A DNA stretch of 64,000 bases from Chersky-267 sp963744115. Lineage in GTDB: Bacteria > Chloroflexota > Limnocylindria > Limnocylindrales > CSP1-4. Both the position numbers and the translations under genes were made by a program. The stretch covers positions 496,001 to 560,000 of the forward strand of contig CAVUSI010000002.1 of assembly GCA_963744115.1 (NCBI GenBank), in the 5' to 3' direction. Shown here piece by piece: positions 20,726-28,838 of the stretch (position 1 is its first letter; every line of letters begins with the position of its first letter). The notes under the pieces were generated by a model. The model was given only the letters and a program-made list of their open reading frames with translations, was not told the DNA's origin and did not search any database.

Positions 20726-20961
20726 GATGCGGCTCGGCGCATCAGCCGCCCCCGCGACGGGGTCCTGCCCCGATGCGGCTCGGCGCATCAGCCGCCCCTG
20801 TGTGAGATACGGCGCGCCCAGATCGGCTCCGATGCAGTCTGCTGCATCGGGCGATGAGCCCGGCGCGTGTGCGGCGGACCGGCAACGGACGTGTCCCGTG
20901 AGCGACGTGGCCCGAGTCCGCCATCGCTGAACGCACCACGATCGATGCGGCGAGTCGCATC
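20726..20961. repeat. Four copies of an 18-bp hairpin motif GATGCR-N6-YGCATC
   Basis: Copies lie at 20726-20743, 20772-20789, 20831-20848 and 20944-20961. Each has 6-bp arms (GATGCG/CGCATC or GATGCA/TGCATC) and exactly 6 spacer bases. The first two also share flanking AGCCGCCC, making a 26-bp direct repeat. They fill the 296-bp space between the converging ridA-like and azlD genes, where no ORF is convincing. Function unknown: terminator cluster, protein-binding sites or a REP-like element. Confidence 0.75.
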
Positions 20962-21016
20962 ACCGGCGGCACCTGCCCTGCCGACCGCCCGCTCGAGCCA
21001 GGCGTCCCGGACCGAG

Positions 21017-21346
21017 CTACGCCCAGCCCAGATACCGAGCGACCGCCACCAGGACGACCGCGGCCGCGAGACCGAAGAACAGGTTGTGGCGCCACCACAT
21101 GAGCGCCATCGAGACAAGCACGGCGAGCCATTCGACACCGACATGGAACGCGGCCCGGTTGTCCGTGGTCACGACCATGACGCTGACGGCGGCGAGCGCG
21201 GCCAGGACGGCCGGCCCGACCAGCTGCAGGTAGTCGAGTGCCCATCGCGGCAACCGTTCGACGCCGGGCGCGAGCAGGGGCAGCGCCCGCGACGGGTAGG
21301 TGACCGCGCCCATGAGCACCGCCAGGAGCACGAGGTCGGTCGTCAC
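21017..21346 (-). CDS. azlD: AzlD-family subunit of a branched-chain amino acid exporter
   Basis: 109 residues with three to four hydrophobic segments. The N-terminal LMGAVTYPSRALPLL motif is typical of AzlD (LivL) proteins, which pair with AzlC to export branched-chain and related amino acids or analogues. GTG 21346 overlaps the azlC stop as GTGA, so the two are translationally coupled. The gene is intact although azlC upstream is frameshifted. Convergent with the ridA-like gene across the hairpin-repeat region. Confidence 0.85.
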   Translation of the reverse strand: MTTDLVLLAVLMGAVTYPSRALPLLAPGVERLPRWALDYLQLVGPAVLAALAAVSVMVVTTDNRAAFHVGVEWLAVLVSMALMWWRHNLFFGLAAAVVLVAVARYLGWA

Positions 21347-22222
21347 GACGCCGGGTCCGAGGGTTCGTCCGGACGCGTGGCCGGCTCGGGACCAGCGGCC
21401 GGCTCGGCTCCGGCGGCTCGATCCGCCTGCTCGAACGCCGTGTGCGGCACGGCCGGCATGGAGTAGTGCTCGGCGGACGCGCCGGTCCCGATCGGCGCCT
21501 CCTCGTGGGCCGCCGCGCGGGGCACCAGCATCCCGGCGAGCGGGCCGATCACGCCGCCGGCCACGATCCCGACGCCGGTCCCGACCGCGAGGCTGACCAC
21601 CACACCGACGGTCGCGCCGACCGCCGCGGCGACGACCTCCCGGCGCCCGGTGATGAGGCCGACGCACAGGCCGGCCATCGCCGCCGGGAAGACGACGTCC
21701 AGGCCAAGCCGGGATGGGTCGGCGATCTGGCCACCTAGCGTCACCCCGGCCAGCGTCGCCAGGTTCCACGGGATGAAGGTGGCCGCGATCGCCGCGATCC
21801 AGTAGCCGCGCCGGTCGGGGCGGCCGATCCGCCGGAAGTGGGCGATCGACAGGGCGAACGCCTCGTCGGTCAGGACGTGGGCCATCGCCGCCCGCTCTCC
21901 GATGGGGCGGTCCTTCAGCCACGGCGCCAGGGCGGCCGAGTAGAGCAGATGTCGCGCGTTGAGGAGCGCGGTCAGGACGATCACCCCGGGCCACGCCAGG
22001 CCGCGCGACGACGTAGCCGACCGCGGCGAACTCGGCGGCGCCGGCGAAGACGATGAGGCTCATCGCCATCGCCTCGATCGGCGAGAAGCCAGCCCCGCGA
22101 GCCGCCAGCCCGTAGACGAACCCGAATCCGACCGCCGACACGGCGATCCCCGCCGATTCCTGCCAAAGCTGGCGTCTCGACGCGGCGACGGTCTGGGTCG
22201 GTCGAGCGACTGGCGGCGTCAT
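21343..22222 (-). pseudogene. azlC: AzlC-family amino acid exporter subunit, one-base frameshift
   Basis: Two frames together give a full AzlC. The first (from ATG 22222) covers residues up to FAGAAEFAAVGYVVA. After removal of one base near 22002-22007 the sequence continues as GLAWPGVIVLTALLNARHLL, the diagnostic AzlC motif, and runs to the stop at 21343. About 290 residues and six membrane segments result; the C-terminal 60 residues are a Pro/Ala/Glu-rich tail. The single-base change lies in a GCGCG run. It could be a sequencing insertion or a recent inactivation. A TACCAT box lies 6 nt before the ATG. Partner of the AzlD encoded next. Confidence 0.75.
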
Positions 22223-22228
22223 CGCCGG

Positions 22229-22234
22229 ATGGTA
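22229..22234 (-). promoter_or_regulatory. TACCAT -10 box of the azlCD unit
   Basis: On the minus strand TACCAT ends 6 nt before ATG 22222. Leaderless arrangement. Confidence 0.5.
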
Positions 22235-22283
22235 CCGCTGGTTGGCCTACTGACGTAGGCCAACGTGGCGTTGCGGCCCGGAC

Positions 22284-22556
22284 TCAGCGGAGGAACGTCT
22301 TGGCGCAGGTGCCGTCGCAGACCACGAACACGGCGTGCTTCTCGAGCGAGTAGCCCGCCGCGTGGAGGAGCCCCCGACACCCCTTGGTCGGGCATTTCCA
22401 GACCCACCAGCGGTCGTTGGCGTCGAGCGGCGTCGCCTCGGTCGCGATCGTCCCGGCGAGCTCGGGGTGCGCCTCGATCACCGCCGCGACGGCCGCCGCC
22501 CGATCGACCTCGATCTCGCTCGTGTACGGGTAGTTCTGGCCGACGTTGGACGACAC
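22284..22556 (-). CDS. Small cysteine-containing protein, possible metal-binding ribbon
   Basis: 90 residues. Four cysteines fall in two pairs, CPTKGC (about 54-59) and CDGTC (about 79-83), separated by about 20 residues, a spacing compatible with a zinc ribbon. A WWVWKCP stretch precedes the first pair. The start is GTG 22556 with a strong GGGAGGG ribosome binding site 5 nt upstream, and a TATACT box lies further up. No family recognised. Zinc binding is inferred only from the cysteine pattern. Confidence 0.65.
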   Translation of the reverse strand: MSSNVGQNYPYTSEIEVDRAAAVAAVIEAHPELAGTIATEATPLDANDRWWVWKCPTKGCRGLLHAAGYSLEKHAVFVVCDGTCAKTFLR

Positions 22557-22612
22557 GGATCCCTCCCGGAAGGCGATGGGCGCACGGGGCGAGTATAGGG
22601 GAGGGTCCCGGC

Positions 22613-24268
22613 TCAGTACGTCGCCGGGAGCCCGGCGCTCCTCGGGTCGGTGGCGGCCGCGAGGGTCCCGCCGTCGCCCGGCCCACCGTCCACGATCTCG
22701 ATCGCGTGGCAGTGGCCCAGCAGTCCCGAGAACGGGTCCGTGACCGACACGTCGTGGCCGAGGGCGCCGAGGCCCTCGATCAGGCCGGGCGCGAAGCGCG
22801 GCTCCACGCGGACGGCGTCGGGGGGCGCGAAGTGCTCGGCCGGCTCGACGAACCAGCGCGGCATCCCGACGGCGCTCGCCACGTCGACGCTCCCGTCGAC
22901 GAGCGCCGAGACCACCTGCGCATGGATCTGCGGCTGGGCGTCGCCGCCCATCGAGCCCACGACGACCCAGGGCCGCCCCTCGCGGAAGAGCATGCCGGGC
23001 ATGAGGGTGTGGAGCGTCCGCTTCGAGGCGGCGAGGACGTTCGGGTGGTCGGGATCGAGGCTGAAGAAGGAGCCCCGGTTCTGGTAGGCGATCCCGGTCG
23101 CCGGGTCGACCACGCCGGAGCCGAACCCCATGTAGTTCGACTCGATGAGGCTGACCGCACTCCCGTCACGGTCGACCACCCCGAGCCAGATCGTCCCGCC
23201 GCCGCGCGGCACCCGGGCCGCCGGCGGCCGTGCCGCGCGCGACGGGTCGATCCGCGCCGCGAGCTCGGCGGCGTAGGGCGCGGAGAGCAGCCGTTCGAGC
23301 GGCGCGGCATAGACGTCCGGATCGGTCAGGTAGGCGTCGCGGTCGGCCATCGCCAGCTTGGAGGCCTCGATCCCGAGGTGGGTCCAGCGTAGGTCGGCGC
23401 CGGCACCGGGCCCGAACGCGCCGGCGGTCGGCGGCTCGAACCGTTCGAGCACCGACAGGATCTCGAGCGCCACGAACCCCGAGCTGTTGGGCGGATGGCT
23501 CGTGACGCGAACGCCACGGTAGTCGACCCCGATCGGCTCGGTCCACGTGGACGTCTGGGCGGCCAGGTCGTCGAGATCGATGGCGCAACCCGCGTTCGCC
23601 AGGGCGCGCGCCTGGTGCTCGGCGGTCTCGCCGCTGTAGAACTCGTCCCAGCCCTGGTCGGCGATCCGCGTCAGCGTCGCGGCGAGGGCCGGCAGCCGGA
23701 CGCGCTCGCCGGGTCGCCATGGCCGCCCGTGCGGGCGATAGACGGTGAACCACGCTGCGTCGGATCCGAGCGCCGGCCCGAGGACTCGGGCCCCCGACTC
23801 GACCGCCGAGATGAACCCGTCCCAGGCGGCGAATCCGTCCCGGGCGAGCTCGATCGCCGAGGCGAGCAGCGCTGCCCTGGGCAGTCGCCCGTAGCGGTCG
23901 TGAGCGTCGCCCCATGAGCGCACGGCGCCGGGTACGGTGATGGTCGCCCCGCCGCGCATCGGCAGCCGCTCGAGCCCAGCCCGGCGGAGTGCCGCGACGT
24001 CGACCCGAGCCGATGACCGTCCCGAGCCGTTGAGCGCCACCTCACGAGCTTCCGCGGCATCCCAGACGAGCCAGAAGGCGTCGCCACCGATGCCGCAGGC
24101 GCTGCCCATGACGACCGCCAGGACCGCGTTGGCCGCGATCGCGGCATCGACCGCCGATCCGCCGCCACGGAGGATCGCCAGGCCCGCCTCGCTCGCGAGG
24201 TGATGCGGTGCGACCACCGCTCCGTGCGTGCCTCGAGCCAGCGGGATCGGAGCGAGCGGTCGAGTCAC
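22613..24268 (-). CDS. ggt: Gamma-glutamyltransferase-family N-terminal nucleophile hydrolase
   Basis: 551 residues. GGT enzymes self-cleave before a Thr, which becomes the nucleophile for gamma-glutamyl transfer or hydrolysis. The expected site is visible as GGGTIWLGVVDRDGSAVSL with Thr near 359, followed by SNYMGFGSGVV and, near 440, GSMGGDAQPQ, which matches the gamma-glutamyl-binding glycine loop. The N-terminal GGGSAVDAAIAANAVLAVV segment is also typical. No signal peptide is seen, so it is probably cytoplasmic, unlike periplasmic GGTs. Start GTG 24268, with TAGACT 7 nt upstream. It may be an acylase or glutathione hydrolase; substrate unclear. Confidence 0.85.
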   Translation of the reverse strand: MTRPLAPIPLARGTHGAVVAPHHLASEAGLAILRGGGSAVDAAIAANAVLAVVMGSACGIGGDAFWLVWDAAEAREVALNGSGRSSARVDVAALRRAGLERLPMRGGATITVPGAVRSWGDAHDRYGRLPRAALLASAIELARDGFAAWDGFISAVESGARVLGPALGSDAAWFTVYRPHGRPWRPGERVRLPALAATLTRIADQGWDEFYSGETAEHQARALANAGCAIDLDDLAAQTSTWTEPIGVDYRGVRVTSHPPNSSGFVALEILSVLERFEPPTAGAFGPGAGADLRWTHLGIEASKLAMADRDAYLTDPDVYAAPLERLLSAPYAAELAARIDPSRAARPPAARVPRGGGTIWLGVVDRDGSAVSLIESNYMGFGSGVVDPATGIAYQNRGSFFSLDPDHPNVLAASKRTLHTLMPGMLFREGRPWVVVGSMGGDAQPQIHAQVVSALVDGSVDVASAVGMPRWFVEPAEHFAPPDAVRVEPRFAPGLIEGLGALGHDVSVTDPFSGLLGHCHAIEIVDGGPGDGGTLAAATDPRSAGLPATY

Positions 24269-24275
24269 GCCGCTG

Positions 24276-24281
24276 AGTCTA
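24276..24281 (-). promoter_or_regulatory. TAGACT -10 box of the GGT gene
   Basis: On the minus strand TAGACT ends 7 nt before GTG 24268. It faces away from the MFS promoter 23 bp to the right. Confidence 0.5.
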
Positions 24282-24304
24282 GACGGGGCGCCATCGGCGC
24301 AGGG

Positions 24305-24310
24305 TACCCT
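24305..24310 (+). promoter_or_regulatory. TACCCT -10 box of the second MFS gene
   Basis: TACCCT ends 7 nt before GTG 24318. Leaderless arrangement. Confidence 0.45.
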
Positions 24311-24317
24311 TCCGGTC

Positions 24318-25655
24318 GTGCAGACCGCCCCCGATCACGGCCGCCAGACGGGCCTCGTCCACCTGATCGTCGGCGACGTCCCGCGCTCGCTGATGGCCGT
24401 CCTGGCCGGCACGTTCACGCTCCGCTTCAGCACCGGCCTGACCGGCGGCCTGCTCATCTACTACCTCGCCCATCCAGAGCACGGGGCCCCGGTCGTCGAC
24501 GCCGCCCAGCTCGGCTTGCTGATGGCGGCGTTCTACGTCTCCGAGCTCGTCCTCGCCCCGCCGTTCGGGCTCCTGTCCGACCGCTGGGGCCATCACCGGG
24601 TCATGCAGTTCGGCCCGCTGTTCGGCCTCGTGGCGGTCATCCTCACCTATCTCGCGAGCAACGTCGTGCTGCTCGGGGCGACGCGCATCCTGGAGGGTGC
24701 TTCGACCGCGGCGTCGGTCCCGTCGATCCTCGGCTTCATCGCGGTCATCACCGCGAGCGACGAGCTGCTGCGGGGCCGCGCCGCGTCCCGATTCGAAGGC
24801 GCCACGCTGGCCGGCCTCGGTGCCGGTCTCGTCGCCGCCGGCCCGGTCTGGGAGCTCCTCCACCGGCAGGGGTTCCTGCTCAACGCCGGGGTCTACTTCG
24901 TCTCCTATCTCATCTACCGGTTCGGCGTCCCGGAGACGCCCGCCGGCCATGCGCCCGGAGCCGAGCGCCCGCCCGGCTTCCACCGCTACCTCGAGATCCT
25001 GCGCAGCTCGCACGTCTGGCTGCTGGCGCCGACCTGGATCGCCCTGAACGCGGCGATCGGCCTGTGGACGACCCAGTCGCTCTTCCAGCTGGTCAAGGAG
25101 CCGCTCCCGAAGTTCGCCGACCAGTACCTGATGGGCCGGGTGGACCCGCTCCAGGTCAGCCTGGGCCTGGTCGCCGCCGGCGTCGTCTTCTTCGCCGGCC
25201 TGGCGTTCTGGGGCGAGCGCTTCCGGACGATGCGCCGGACCTCGATCCTGTTCTACGGGATCCTCGGCGGGGCGGCCGTTGTCGCGGCGGTCGCGGTCAT
25301 CAATCACAGCGGGGACCTCGGCCCGCTCGTCCGCATCGCGGCGGGCGCGGTCGCGGTCGCCGGCCTGTTCGTGCTGGCCGGCGCGACCCCCGCCGCGCTC
25401 GGGATGCTGGCCGACATCTCCGAGGCGTTCCCGGCCGACCGGGGGGCGATCATGGGTCTCTACTCCGTGTTCCTGGCCCTGGGCCAGATCATCGGCAGCC
25501 TCATCGGCGGGGTCGCGGCCGACTGGCGGGGGATCGACGGCATCATCGTGGCGACCGGCCTGGCCCTCGTGATCGCGCTCATCCCGCTCGGTCGCTTGCG
25601 CGCGGTCGAACACCTCATCGGCACGGCCGGCACGCCGGCGCCGGCGACCGACTGA
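24318..25655 (+). CDS. MFS transporter
   Basis: 445 residues with about 12 hydrophobic segments. The loop between TM2 and TM3 reads GLLSDRWGHHRVM, the general MFS motif (G-x-x-x-D-R-x-G-x-x). The C-terminal half contains DISEAFPADRGAIMGLYSVFLALGQ, resembling drug or metabolite efflux members. The start at GTG 24318 is chosen because a TACCCT box lies 7 nt before it; the frame is open a further 30 codons upstream, but that part overlaps the GGT start. Divergent from GGT and followed by degV. Substrate unknown. Confidence 0.78.
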   Translation: MQTAPDHGRQTGLVHLIVGDVPRSLMAVLAGTFTLRFSTGLTGGLLIYYLAHPEHGAPVVDAAQLGLLMAAFYVSELVLAPPFGLLSDRWGHHRVMQFGPLFGLVAVILTYLASNVVLLGATRILEGASTAASVPSILGFIAVITASDELLRGRAASRFEGATLAGLGAGLVAAGPVWELLHRQGFLLNAGVYFVSYLIYRFGVPETPAGHAPGAERPPGFHRYLEILRSSHVWLLAPTWIALNAAIGLWTTQSLFQLVKEPLPKFADQYLMGRVDPLQVSLGLVAAGVVFFAGLAFWGERFRTMRRTSILFYGILGGAAVVAAVAVINHSGDLGPLVRIAAGAVAVAGLFVLAGATPAALGMLADISEAFPADRGAIMGLYSVFLALGQIIGSLIGGVAADWRGIDGIIVATGLALVIALIPLGRLRAVEHLIGTAGTPAPATD

Positions 25656-25717
25656 CGACCCGCGCCGCCCGTCGCCGACCGTATCATCGACGCCACCCAG
25701 GAGGAGGGTCCCGTCCC

Positions 25718-26575
25718 GTGACTCGCGTCGCGATCGTCACCGACTCGGCCGCCGACATCGATCCGGAGGTCGCCGACACGGCCGGCGTCATCGTCGTGCC
25801 GCTCATCGTCAGCTTCGGCCAGGACAGCTATCGCGCGGGTGTCGAGCTGTCGACCGAGGCGTTCTGGGAGCGGATGGTCGCCCCGGATGCCCCGTTCCCG
25901 ACAACGGCCGCATCGAGCCCCGGCGTGTTCAAGGACGCCTTCGAAGCGGCGTTCGCGAGCGGCGCCGAGGCCGTCGTCTGCATCACGGTCGGTTCGAAGC
26001 TGTCGGGTACGCACAAGAGCGCCCAGGTCGCGCTGGAGCTTCTGCCCGAGCGGGAGATCCACCTCGTTGACTCGAAGAGCGCATCGATGGGCCAAGGCCT
26101 GCTCGTCCTCCTGGCCGCGGAGCTCGCCGCGACCGGCGTACCCGCGGACGGCATCGCCCGGACGATCGAGGGCCGCGCCGACGACATCCTGGTCGTGGTC
26201 TGCCTGGATACGCTCGACTACCTCAAGAAGGGCGGCCGGATCAGCGGGCCGCAGGCGGCCATCGGCTCGCTCCTCGGCATCAAGCCGATCATCTCGGTGG
26301 ACGACGGTGTGGTCGACACCGTCGACAAGGTCCGGACGCGGACGAAAGCCCGCGCCCGCGCGATCGACTTCATCATGTCCGACCCGGTCGAGCGCCTCAG
26401 CGTGCTCCACACGATCAGCCCCGACGTCGACGCGTTCCGGGCCGAGCTCGTCGCCCGGGCGCCCGGCGGGATCGACCCTTCCCGGGTGTCCACCGAGCTG
26501 GTCGGATCGTCGGTCGGTCCGCACCTCGGACCGGGCGCGGTCGGCGCCGCTGTCCTGAGGAAGCGCCCGACCTGA
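25718..26575 (+). CDS. DegV family fatty-acid-binding protein
   Basis: 285 residues, normal for DegV/FakB proteins, which bind a fatty acid and, in FakB, present it to the FakA kinase. VTDSAADI (about 7-14), TTAASSPG (about 62-69), and GSKLSGTHKSA with DSKSASMGQG in the middle are family signatures; the last contributes to the carboxylate-binding site. LKKGGRISG (about 168-176) is the usual hinge before the second domain. Start GTG 25718 with a strong GGAGGAGGG site. No FakA-like kinase is nearby, so the role stays general. Confidence 0.87.
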   Translation: MTRVAIVTDSAADIDPEVADTAGVIVVPLIVSFGQDSYRAGVELSTEAFWERMVAPDAPFPTTAASSPGVFKDAFEAAFASGAEAVVCITVGSKLSGTHKSAQVALELLPEREIHLVDSKSASMGQGLLVLLAAELAATGVPADGIARTIEGRADDILVVVCLDTLDYLKKGGRISGPQAAIGSLLGIKPIISVDDGVVDTVDKVRTRTKARARAIDFIMSDPVERLSVLHTISPDVDAFRAELVARAPGGIDPSRVSTELVGSSVGPHLGPGAVGAAVLRKRPT

Positions 26576-26577
26576 GC

Positions 26578-26595
26578 CCATCCGCTCCGGGATGG
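26578..26595. terminator. Weak hairpin after degV
   Basis: CCATCC/GGATGG (26578-26583 with 26590-26595) around a 6-nt loop, immediately after the degV stop. Short stem and no T run; placed by position only. Confidence 0.3.
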
Positions 26596-26815
26596 CATGG
26601 GCCGAACGGCCTATGGACGGCACTGCAACCAGTCCGCAACGTGGTGGCAACCGGACCGCGACGAGCGTCGCGGATGGCAGATATACTCGCCGGTGACTGA
26701 ACCACGCGCCGCGGCCGCCCTCCGGGCGGGATCGGGGCGCTTCCCGTGGGGTCGTCCGGGAGACGACTCAGAACTCGGCCGATCGACGCGACGGCCGGAC
26801 GGAGGACCACTCTCG

Positions 26816-28081
26816 ATGACCACCGAACAAGCCGCTGGGCCGATCAACCCATGGTCGGTCGCGCAGCAACAGTTCGATCTTGCCGCTGAACGGCTCAATC
26901 TCGACCCGGGCCTGCGCAAGGTCCTGCGCGAGCCGCGCCGCGAGCTGATCGTCCACTTCCCGGTGAAGATGGACGACGGCAACGTCCAGGTCTTCACCGG
27001 CTACCGCGTCCAGCACAATCTCGGCCGCGGCCCGGCCAAGGGCGGCATCCGCTACCACCAGGACGTCAGCCTCGACGAGGTCAAGGCCCTCGCGATGTGG
27101 ATGACCTGGAAGTGCGCGGTCGTCGGCATCCCGTTCGGCGGCGGCAAGGGCGGCGTGGTCGTCGACCCGAAGAAGCTGTCGATCAAGGAGCTCGAGGGTC
27201 TGACCCGGCGCTACGCCACCGAGATCAGCATCATCATCGGGCCCGAGAAGGACATCCCGGCGCCGGACGTGAACACGAACGCCCAGACGATGGCCTGGAT
27301 CATGGACACCTACTCGATGCACGTCGGGTACACCGTCCCCGGGGTCATCACCGGCAAGCCGATCGCGCTCGGTGGGTCGGAAGGCCGCAACGAGGCCACC
27401 GCCCGCGGCGCGGTCTACTGCATCGTCGAGGCCGCCTCCCACCTGGGGCTCGACCTCAAGACCGCCACGGTCGCCGTCCAGGGCTTCGGCAACGCCGGCT
27501 CGATCGCGGCGCGACTCATCCGGGACGAAGGTGCGACGGTCGTCGCCGTGAGCGACTCGACCGGCGGGATCCACAACCCGGCCGGCCTCGATGTCGATCG
27601 GATCATCGCCTGGAAGAAGGAGCACGGCACCGTCCAGGGGTTCCCCGGCACCACGGACATCACCAACGCCGAGATCCTCGAGATCGACTGCGACGTCCTC
27701 ATCCCGGCCGCCCTGGAGAACCAGATCACGGCGCGCAACGCGGGGAACATCAAGGCGAAGGTCGTCGCCGAGGCAGCCAACGGTCCGACGACGCCCGAGG
27801 CGGATGACATCCTCCACGCCAACGGCGTGTTCTCGATCCCGGACATCCTGTGCAACGCCGGCGGCGTCACGGTCAGCTACTTCGAATGGGTCCAGGACCT
27901 CAACCGCGACTTCTGGAACGAGGCCGAGGTCAACGAGAAGCTCAAGGGGATCATGATCAAGGCGTTCAAGGACACCTTGATGATGTCCCTCAAGGAAGGC
28001 GTCAACATGCGGACGGCGGCCTACCTGCTGGCGGTCCAGCGGGTGGCCGACGCCACCGCCATGCGCGGTCTCTACCCGTAG
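26816..28081 (+). CDS. gdhA: Glu/Leu/Phe/Val-type dehydrogenase, most likely NAD(P)-glutamate dehydrogenase
   Basis: 421 residues, the length of hexameric class I glutamate dehydrogenases. The substrate-binding PAKGGIRYH (about 74-82) contains the conserved Lys. The catalytic region GGGKGGVVVDPKKLS (about 107-121) follows. PAPDVNTN (about 150-157) carries the catalytic Asp, and GFGNAGS (about 223-229) is the dinucleotide glycine loop. Reaction: 2-oxoglutarate plus ammonia to glutamate, reversible. The ATG at 26816 has GGAGG 10 nt upstream; the open frame before it is non-coding in character. Monocistronic, ending at a strong hairpin. It links the amino-acid breakdown genes here to central carbon. 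Confidence 0.93.
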   Translation: MTTEQAAGPINPWSVAQQQFDLAAERLNLDPGLRKVLREPRRELIVHFPVKMDDGNVQVFTGYRVQHNLGRGPAKGGIRYHQDVSLDEVKALAMWMTWKCAVVGIPFGGGKGGVVVDPKKLSIKELEGLTRRYATEISIIIGPEKDIPAPDVNTNAQTMAWIMDTYSMHVGYTVPGVITGKPIALGGSEGRNEATARGAVYCIVEAASHLGLDLKTATVAVQGFGNAGSIAARLIRDEGATVVAVSDSTGGIHNPAGLDVDRIIAWKKEHGTVQGFPGTTDITNAEILEIDCDVLIPAALENQITARNAGNIKAKVVAEAANGPTTPEADDILHANGVFSIPDILCNAGGVTVSYFEWVQDLNRDFWNEAEVNEKLKGIMIKAFKDTLMMSLKEGVNMRTAAYLLAVQRVADATAMRGLYP

Positions 28082-28107
28082 GTCGCGCCCCGATCAACGC
28101 GTGGGAG

Positions 28108-28138
28108 GAAGCCCCCGGCCGATCCGGCCGGGGGCTTC
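28108..28138. terminator. Strong hairpin terminator after gdhA
   Basis: A perfect 14-bp inverted repeat (28108-28121 with 28125-28138) with a 3-nt loop. The stem base is GAAGC/GCTTC, as in the hairpin at 263-290. No T tract. Confidence 0.7.
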
Positions 28139-28210
28139 GACCATCCCGGGGCGGTGCGCCGGAGCCACCGGATCTCCGGCCGGCCCGGCCGAGGCGGCGT
28201 CGCCGCGGTG

Positions 28211-28216
28211 TACCAT
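28211..28216 (+). promoter_or_regulatory. TACCAT -10 box of the next gene
   Basis: TACCAT ends 7 nt before ATG 28224. Leaderless arrangement. Confidence 0.5.
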
Positions 28217-28223
28217 CGAGCCC

Positions 28224-28826
28224 ATGCTCGACCACGAAGAGAAGTTCCTGTTCAAGGAGGAGATCCTCCACCTGGCGAACGCGGTGGGGGAGACCGGGAT
28301 CCTCGACAACGTCGAGGACCTGCTCACCGACGTCATCACCAGTCCGCGCTTCGATTCCGAGGTGTTCACCCTCGAGCGAAGCCTCCAGGTGATGCTCGGG
28401 GCGCGAGCCGGAACGACGCTCGTCGGGCTGCTGACGGTCGCCCCCGAGGTGTTCGAGGAGGTCGCCGACGTCAACATCCCGTCGGAGGTCCACGAGCGGC
28501 TCGTCGCCTGGCGCGCCCGCTTCGGCCTGGCCATCGACAACGCGCTGAACTTCCTCAACAACCCGGACGGGATCCAGGGTCACAACTTCGCGACGCAGGT
28601 CGCCCACGTCGAGGATCGCCGGGTGCTCCAGGGTCGATTGACCCTCGTCCGCTACAACAACGAGCCGCAGTTCTTCGTTGCCGACGGGAGCGTCTACCTG
28701 GCGCTGATCGCCGATGTGATGGAGCGGCTCGGACCGTACCTGGAGCCGGATACCGTCGACGCGGAGACGCTGACGCGCCTGCGCGACGCCGTCCAGCTGA
28801 TCGAGCGCCGAACCACCCGACCCTGA
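28224..28826 (+). CDS. Unknown soluble protein in a unit with a BioD/Pta-N-like ATPase
   Basis: 200 residues, no membrane segment or signal peptide. It is largely helical by composition, with acidic N-terminal helices (KEEILHLANAVGE) and a second half containing VRYNNEPQFFVADGS that looks beta-rich. I recognise no domain. The ATG at 28224 is supported by the TACCAT box 7 nt upstream. The next gene starts 12 nt after the stop, so they are co-transcribed and probably work together. In the absence of a domain match, only a role linked to that ATPase can be suggested. Confidence 0.7.
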   Translation: MLDHEEKFLFKEEILHLANAVGETGILDNVEDLLTDVITSPRFDSEVFTLERSLQVMLGARAGTTLVGLLTVAPEVFEEVADVNIPSEVHERLVAWRARFGLAIDNALNFLNNPDGIQGHNFATQVAHVEDRRVLQGRLTLVRYNNEPQFFVADGSVYLALIADVMERLGPYLEPDTVDAETLTRLRDAVQLIERRTTRP

Positions 28827-28838
28827 CAGGCGATCTCG

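Noticed and set aside
20724..20930. A 68-codon frame through the hairpin repeats
   Set aside because: It is made by the repeats themselves, has no ribosome binding site and no protein-like features.
20726..20961. A CRISPR array
   Set aside because: Repeats are 18-bp hairpins with unequal spacing, and no cas genes are present.
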